Positions 58,911-64,000 of a stretch of 64,000 nt of DNA are shown one piece after another. How positions within the stretch are numbered: position 1 is the stretch's first letter; each line of letters opens with the position of its first letter. The notes beneath the pieces were generated by a model. That model saw nothing but the letters and a program-made list of their open reading frames with translations, made no database searches and was not told where the DNA came from. The position numbers were made by a program, and so were the translations under genes. The DNA is taken from positions 1-64,000 of the forward strand of contig CAZBLK010000004.1 of NCBI GenBank assembly GCA_964492715.1. Reading direction: 5' to 3'. This stretch comes from CAZBLK01 sp964492715 (GTDB lineage: Bacteria; Bacillota; Clostridia; Lachnospirales; WRBF01).

Positions 58911-61900
58911 CTATTGAATAATAACAAAATCGTCTATTCCAAACAAATATAGAACACATTCTTTAACTTTTTTTCCTGTGCTTTGCTCTACACTTTTTTT
59001 GTAAAGCATTAGCTGAATTTTGTATCTGTCTACTATATCTTGTACGTTTTTAACATAGTCGGACTTGTAGTCAACAATTACAACCTCGTCACCCTCAAAA
59101 AAGAAACAGTCGATAATTCCATGAACAAGCACAGTTGCCTTGCTGTCCTTTAAACTTTCATCAAAGTAAATTTCATACGGGCTTACACCCATAACAAACG
59201 GCACTTCGGTTTTAATTTGGCTTGAAGCCCTCATTCTTTGTGCAAGTGCTGAAGCTGTAAAACTGTAAATTTTTTCTATGGGAATTGCACTTGCTTCCTT
59301 TTCGTTTAAAATTAATTTACCAACAAGGCTTTTTATTAAGCTTTCAATTGCTTCAGCCGTTGTATGCAAAGAAATGTCTAAATGCTCCATAACAGTGTGA
59401 ATTGCTGTACCAAGCTGTGCGCCTGTAATGCCCTTTTCTTCTGACAAAAACGATGGCTTTTCCGTAAGCTTTTTTGTATAAAAGCTGTATTCTTCACCTG
59501 TTGCTTGAAGCTGTCTTTGGTAGTTTCTTTTAATTTCAGAAATTGAAACTTTCGCCATTACGCCAGTCTCTTTTTTAAAAGGATACTCCCATAAAAGCTT
59601 TTCGTCAAGAACTTTATACTTCTCATTGTTTTCTATCTTCAGATTTTGTACTGACAAACTTGTTTCAACAGAAAATTTTGCTTCATTATAATTTTCATCG
59701 TTAGCTTCATTTTCACTTTCCAAAGCCTCTGACAAAACTTCTTCGGCTGTTTTTAAAAAAAGCTTAAACAAACCGCTATCTTCGTTTTGTAAATTATTGT
59801 GCCTTAAAATAGCATACATTATCCAGTCCAAAAAAGAAGAAGCGTTTAACATAAAATGAATTGGTAGCTTGCAATTATTCCCTTTTACAAAAAGCCCTGC
59901 GTTCCACTTATCCATACTTTTTTCAATGTCAGAAACTGTTCCTGTAAGAATTAGCTTTTCTCTTGCACGAGTAAGCGCAACGTAAAGGTTTCGCAATTCT
60001 TCGCTCATGTTTTCTGTATATATTTTTCGTGAAATTGCCGACCGAATAATTGTCCCTGTTTTTGTTCTGTTTTCAAGGTCAACATAGTAAGGGCCAAGCC
60101 CCATTTCTTGGTGAAGAATTAATGGACGCTTTTCGTCTTCTCTATTAAACTGCTTGCCAAGCATACTTACAAAAACAATTGGAAACTCAAGCCCTTTGCT
60201 TTTGTGAATTGTCATTATACGTACAACATCATCATTTTCAGAAAGAAGCTTTGCTTCCTGCGTTGACACACCTGCCTTTTGAAGTTTCTCCATATATTTA
60301 ATAAAGTGGAACAAGCCCTTATATGTTGTTTCTTCAAACTTGACGGCTTTGTCTTTTAAAACTGCAATGTTTGCTTGCCGCACCTTGCCAATTGGCATTA
60401 CACCAACATAGTTGTAGTAACCTGTGTCGTCAAGAACTGTGTCCATAAGCTGGCTTGTAGACACGTATGTTGAAAGCCGTCGCCATTTTTCCAGGTCTGT
60501 TAAAAATGTATTAAGCTTTTGGGAAAGCTCTGTTTCCACAGCTTCGTTTGCCGATAAGTAGCTTTTTACGCAATTATAAAAAAAGCCCTCTTTCTGAACG
60601 CTTCGCACCTGCACAAGCTCGTCACTTGTAACGCCGTAAACAGGCGAATATAAAACAGCAATCAAATGAATGTCTTGCAAAGGGTTGTCTATAACTTGCA
60701 AAAACGAAAGCGTCGTCATAATTTCAAGTGATGAGAAAAAATCCCCAGAGCTGTTTGCAAATGTTGGTATACCTACACGCTCTAATTCACTTGCAATTAC
60801 ATCAACTGTTGTAGAAGCCGAACGAACAATTATAACAATGTCGCTAAACGTAGCTGGGCGGTATTCTTTTTTGTCCTTGTCAAAAACAAAAAGCTTGTCT
60901 TCGCCGTTTACAAGCTGGTCTATACGCCGTGCAATTGCCTTTGCTTCAAATTCTGCCTTTGTAAAATCAAAAAGTTCACTTTCGTCATCTTCGTCCTTTG
61001 ACGTTCCGACAATTAAAACTTCAGCGTCCGTTGAAATGTTTGTTCCTTCTTCTTCCTGCATGAAGTTTGCACCGTAATACAAAGCTGCCCTGTCGTCATA
61101 GCAAACACCGCCCATTTCCTCGCTCATAAGCTGCATAAAAACGGCATTTACTGCATTTATAACTATTTTTCTGCTGCGGAAGTTTCCTGACAAGTCTATC
61201 TTTTGGTTTAAAGAATTTATATCGTCCGAAAACTCCCTATACTTTTGCATAAAAAGTTCTGGCTTCGCTTGCCTAAACTTGTAAATGCTTTGCTTAATGT
61301 CACCGACCATAAAGCGGTTTGGCGGATTATCTTTTGAAATTGCTGTTAGTATAAGCTCTTGAAGTTCGTTAATGTCTTGATACTCGTCAATTAAAACTTC
61401 CACAAACTTTTCACGGAAATAAAGTGCTGCGTCCGTTGGAACAATTTTACCTTTTTCAGACGACTGGTCTGCCAAAACTTTTGCGCAAAAATGTTCTAAG
61501 TCGCCAAAGTCCAAAAGGTTGCGTTCCTTTTTTGCTTCGGCATATGCTTTTGAAAAGGCAGAAACAAGCTGCATAAGAGCCTTAACAGTTGGGTAAAGCT
61601 TTTTCAAATCATTAACCATTTTTCCAGCCGATTTTGGAAAAAACTTTTTTTGAACATATTCTATCGGCTTTTTTATGTCGTTGTCACGAATGTCCGTAAC
61701 TTGCTTTTTTATGTCGGCATCAGCCTTTGAGCGTGCAAACGCCTGCAACGTAATCCCTTTTACAGCTTCGCCAAGTTCGTTAAAACTTCCGTCACATTTT
61801 GCTATTACTTCTTCAAGCTTTTGCTTGTTGTCCAAAAAAGATGGAACGTATTCACTAGGCCCGTCTGCTTGCTCCGAAAGAACAATTCCCCTTTCACATC

Positions 61901-62603
61901 CATAAACAGCACCTGTAAGCAAAACTTTAGTTTCATGCTTCACAACCTTTGCCCAAGCTGTGTTGTCAATGTCTGTTGCTTCGCTTATGTTAAAAGCTTC
62001 TGCGCTTTCTGTAAGCCAGCTTTCTTGCCACGGGTTTGCGCCTAAAAAGCTGTAAATTTCAAGCAAAAGGTCTTTTAAACCGTTATCTCTTGTTTTGCCG
62101 CCATAAATTTCAACAAGGTTAAAAAACTCGTCGTTTCCTTCTTTGCCGTATTCGCATTCAAACAATTGCTCAAGAACTTGCGCTTTAATTAAACTTGTTT
62201 CGCCTTCATCACCAATTTTAAAGCTTGGGTCAATGTCAAGTATATGGAAGTTTTTCCGAACAACGTTAAGGCAAAATGAATGAAGCGTGCTTATTTGGGC
62301 TTTGTTTAGCAAAATAATTTGCCGCCGCAAATGCTCGTGCAAAAGCTCGTTTGCTTCTGCTTCATTTAGCATTTCGTAAAGGGCGTGAGAAATTCTTTCC
62401 CTCATTTCAGAAGCCGCCGCTGAGGTGAACGTAACGACCAAAAGCCTGTCTATATCGACAGGCTTTTCAATGTTTGTTATAAGCTCAATTATTCGTTTTA
62501 CTAAAACTGCGGTTTTGCCAGAACCTGCCGCTGCCGCAACAAGCAGGTTGCAGCCCCTTGTGTAAATAGCTTGCTTTTGCTTTTGCGTGTATTCAAAAGC
62601 CAT
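58911..62603 (-). CDS. addA: Helicase-exonuclease AddA
   Basis: AddAB processes double-strand DNA ends for recombination. The 1230-residue protein is a UvrD/Rep-type helicase with Walker A AAAGSGKT at 24-31, motif II LIDEYQDINELQ, motif III MVGDIKQSIYKFRQ and motif V/VI RIMTIHKSKGLEF and YVALTRAREKL. A RecB-type nuclease ends it (VIVDYKSDYVKN). Its length matches AddA (about 1200). yajC lies 2 bases upstream, so the expected addB is not next to it. The nuclease and helicase residues look intact. Confidence 0.96.
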   Translation of the reverse strand: MAFEYTQKQKQAIYTRGCNLLVAAAAGSGKTAVLVKRIIELITNIEKPVDIDRLLVVTFTSAAASEMRERISHALYEMLNEAEANELLHEHLRRQIILLNKAQISTLHSFCLNVVRKNFHILDIDPSFKIGDEGETSLIKAQVLEQLFECEYGKEGNDEFFNLVEIYGGKTRDNGLKDLLLEIYSFLGANPWQESWLTESAEAFNISEATDIDNTAWAKVVKHETKVLLTGAVYGCERGIVLSEQADGPSEYVPSFLDNKQKLEEVIAKCDGSFNELGEAVKGITLQAFARSKADADIKKQVTDIRDNDIKKPIEYVQKKFFPKSAGKMVNDLKKLYPTVKALMQLVSAFSKAYAEAKKERNLLDFGDLEHFCAKVLADQSSEKGKIVPTDAALYFREKFVEVLIDEYQDINELQELILTAISKDNPPNRFMVGDIKQSIYKFRQAKPELFMQKYREFSDDINSLNQKIDLSGNFRSRKIVINAVNAVFMQLMSEEMGGVCYDDRAALYYGANFMQEEEGTNISTDAEVLIVGTSKDEDDESELFDFTKAEFEAKAIARRIDQLVNGEDKLFVFDKDKKEYRPATFSDIVIIVRSASTTVDVIASELERVGIPTFANSSGDFFSSLEIMTTLSFLQVIDNPLQDIHLIAVLYSPVYGVTSDELVQVRSVQKEGFFYNCVKSYLSANEAVETELSQKLNTFLTDLEKWRRLSTYVSTSQLMDTVLDDTGYYNYVGVMPIGKVRQANIAVLKDKAVKFEETTYKGLFHFIKYMEKLQKAGVSTQEAKLLSENDDVVRIMTIHKSKGLEFPIVFVSMLGKQFNREDEKRPLILHQEMGLGPYYVDLENRTKTGTIIRSAISRKIYTENMSEELRNLYVALTRAREKLILTGTVSDIEKSMDKWNAGLFVKGNNCKLPIHFMLNASSFLDWIMYAILRHNNLQNEDSGLFKLFLKTAEEVLSEALESENEANDENYNEAKFSVETSLSVQNLKIENNEKYKVLDEKLLWEYPFKKETGVMAKVSISEIKRNYQRQLQATGEEYSFYTKKLTEKPSFLSEEKGITGAQLGTAIHTVMEHLDISLHTTAEAIESLIKSLVGKLILNEKEASAIPIEKIYSFTASALAQRMRASSQIKTEVPFVMGVSPYEIYFDESLKDSKATVLVHGIIDCFFFEGDEVVIVDYKSDYVKNVQDIVDRYKIQLMLYKKSVEQSTGKKVKECVLYLFGIDDFVIIQ

Positions 62604-62605
62604 AT

Positions 62606-63034
62606 CTATTTACTTTCCTCAATTGCTGGCTGTGGTGTAAGCTTTGGCTCTTTAATTGCCAAAATCTCCGACTTTCTAACAGGAATACGAACACCCTTGT
62701 TTGTTCCAAATTCAACAACAAAGCAATCTTCGCCAACGCCTACAACTTTGCCGTAAAGTCCGCTGTTTGTAACGATGTTGTCGCCAGTTTTAATACCTTG
62801 TTGCATTTCTTTAATAGTTTTTTCACGTTTTTTCTGCGGCCTTATCCAAAGAAAATAAGCTATACCAAAAATTGCAGCATACATAATAACTAATGTAACC
62901 ATGCTAAATGGGCTGCCTGAACCTGACGCTTGTTGCGCTGATGCCTGCGCTGCTACTTGTGCAGTAGAATCAGCCGACTGCCCACCTGTAATTACTGTGC
63001 TTCCAAGAAGTGAAACGTATTTTAAAATTCCCAA
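62606..63034 (-). CDS. yajC: Sec translocase accessory protein YajC
   Basis: YajC is a one-helix membrane protein that associates with SecDF-YidC. The 142-residue form has an N-terminal Ala/Gln/Ser-rich segment, one transmembrane helix (about 45-65, TLVIMYAAIFGIAYFLWI), the basic RPQKKREKTIKEMQ and the conserved GDNIVTNSGLYGKVVGVGEDCFVVEFG. TTG at 63034 lies 9 bases after AAAGGAG; TTG at 63043 is too close to that site. The N-terminus is longer than usual for YajC. secDF and tgt are not adjacent, and addA follows within 2 bases. Confidence 0.9.
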   Translation of the reverse strand: MGILKYVSLLGSTVITGGQSADSTAQVAAQASAQQASGSGSPFSMVTLVIMYAAIFGIAYFLWIRPQKKREKTIKEMQQGIKTGDNIVTNSGLYGKVVGVGEDCFVVEFGTNKGVRIPVRKSEILAIKEPKLTPQPAIEESK

Positions 63035-63377
63035 AGTATACAACTCCTTTTAATTAAGTCTTTTAATTATAGCTATAATTTGCCAAGCCGTCAATATGGT
63101 GGTTTGAATTTTAACGACAAACGCAAGAAGTAAGATTTTAGTTAAAAAAAATAAGAGTAATAACGAAAATATCTATGTAGATATAATTTGAAATTTATAG
63201 AATGAATTATCAAAGAAGTTTTAACTTCTAACAGCTACTACTAGCGTTCATCAAGGAAATTTTCGTTTCGTGCGTTTGCCGTGTTGAATTTTCATTCATA
63301 AATAGAAGTTATTAGACATTTATGTCTATTTACATATAGAATTGCAAATGGTACATTTTTAGAATACAAAATATATT

Positions 63378-63533
63378 TTGTCGACATATGGTGTCTGGTC
63401 AAGAACACAATCATTAGGGCAGTCTTTATGTGGTCCAAATTTTAGACATGATGCAGCACATGGAGGCATTGGTTATTACCCTCATTATCATAATCTTTCC
63501 TATGGCGGTAGCGCTCATTGTTGGCATTATTAA
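63378..63533 (+). pseudogene. Remnant resembling a polymorphic toxin C-terminus
   Basis: A 51-residue frame from TTG lacks a ribosome site and is preceded by a stop 18 bases upstream. It reads LSTYGVWSRTQ, then HDAAHGGIGYYPHYHN, and ends HCWHY. The His-Gly-rich tail resembles the ends of Rhs/WapA-type secreted toxins, in which such histidine clusters are part of a nuclease or related domain. This is similarity by eye only. It is probably the leftover 3' end of a larger toxin gene. Confidence 0.35.
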
Positions 63534-63562
63534 CACCAATTTTTAGTTAGTACATATTTATG

Positions 63563-63596
63563 TATGCAGGGGTTTTCTAATCTCTGCATATTTGTT
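63563..63596 (+). terminator. Hairpin after the toxin-like remnant
   Basis: TATGCAGGG and CTCTGCATA pair with one G-T, with a 10-base loop, followed by TTTGTTTGG. It could terminate transcription before the following gene. Confidence 0.45.
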
Positions 63597-63630
63597 TGGC
63601 TTTTTCACTCGAGAGGAGTTGTATATTGCA

Positions 63631-64000
63631 ATGTTAACAAAATGGCAATTACAGCCTGTTTTTAATTGGTCATGTTTTAATAAGAACAGTGTAGATTTAA
63701 TTGACTCAACTTTTTCACCGGTAAACATAACAGGAGATAATTATTATAAACTATTAGATATTTGCTTTAGTAAATGCGATGTTTTTTCTTTAAGCAAAAC
63801 CTACAATTGGGAAAATATAAAGACGGCAAAAGTGTATAAATTTCTAAACACAATTGAACCTTTTAAGGTAAAAACTATTACTACTGATGTATGGCATTGT
63901 TTTCGTGCCAACCCTAATGAACACTTTGAAATATTTTTATACAATTGCAATGAAAAATGCAAAAATATACTGAAACAGCACACCGCTGACTTGTTTTTCC
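63631..64000 (+). CDS. Partial gene, possible immunity protein, continues beyond the window
   Basis: An ATG frame of at least 123 codons runs off the right edge with no stop. It starts MLTKWQLQPVFNWSCFNKNS and contains TTDVWHCFRANPNEHFEIFLYN. AGGAG lies 12 bases upstream. I do not recognise the family. It is soluble, with many aromatic residues and several Cys, and follows the toxin-like remnant on the same strand, as an immunity gene would (inference). The full gene must be read past 64000 to judge. Confidence 0.5.
   Translation, partial: MLTKWQLQPVFNWSCFNKNSVDLIDSTFSPVNITGDNYYKLLDICFSKCDVFSLSKTYNWENIKTAKVYKFLNTIEPFKVKTITTDVWHCFRANPNEHFEIFLYNCNEKCKNILKQHTADLFF

Noticed and set aside
1..64000. 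CRISPR arrays, rRNA genes, transposases or prophage genes
   Set aside because: No equally spaced direct repeats with unique spacers, no rRNA sequence and no transposase or capsid motifs were seen in any frame.

Overview
The window is AT-rich bacterial chromosome from a flagellated, endospore-lineage Gram-positive anaerobe, most likely a member of the Clostridia. The evidence is the yqfC-yqfD-phoH-pgpH-ybeY sporulation/RNA block, the tig-clpP-clpX and mbl-flgF-flgG-flgJ orders, DUF951, DUF503 and DUF3048 proteins, an aldehyde ferredoxin oxidoreductase, strong AGGAGG ribosome sites with frequent TTG/GTG starts, and a class I SAM riboswitch ahead of metK. No rRNA, CRISPR array, transposase or prophage was seen. 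The species could not be named.

Layout. 0-5.8 kb: tgt (minus), a THUMP-type rRNA methyltransferase, an XRE regulator, then a minus-strand run of an amidotransferase, an MscS channel and a DUF951 protein. 5.9-11.1 kb: yqfC, yqfD, phoH, pgpH (c-di-AMP hydrolase) and ybeY, followed by a membrane-anchored DUF3048 protein. 12.4-15.8 kb: a GldA/F/G-like ABC exporter operon. 16.3-20.3 kb (minus): M32 carboxypeptidase, tRNA-Val(GAC), a LysE-type exporter, and a TusA-like protein followed by a flavin disulfide reductase. 20.5-24.3 kb: uvrA, dcd and a small unknown gene.

24.4-35.4 kb is the most unusual region. A coiled-coil membrane protein is followed, behind its own promoter, by a membrane-anchored VWA protein, a giant tubulin/FtsZ-like protein of 1126 residues, two unrecognised proteins and a zinc-ribbon GTPase. 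This combination matches the predicted membrane-remodelling system built on a divergent FtsZ-like family with VWA and GTPase partners, which to my knowledge has no worked-out function. It ends just before a flagellin gene that has a perfect sigma-D promoter and a CsrA-type leader.

37.2-52.2 kb is on the minus strand: metK with its SAM riboswitch, flgJ/flgG/flgF/mbl, an AOR-MoaD pair, rny, a GGDEF protein, clpX, clpP, tig and a DUF503 gene. 52.4-53.4 kb holds a divergent pair of unknown genes. 53.8-63.0 kb (minus) runs yajC, addA, yqeG, aroE, comFB, aroK, aroQ, a second GGDEF protein and efp. The last kilobase has a small open frame resembling the tail of a polymorphic toxin and a possible immunity gene that leaves the window.

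Between genes there are several families of short palindromic repeats (MITE-like or REP-like), described separately. They account for most of the long gaps. Many starts were moved downstream of the longest open frame because a clear Shine-Dalgarno sequence sits inside it; each such choice is noted.
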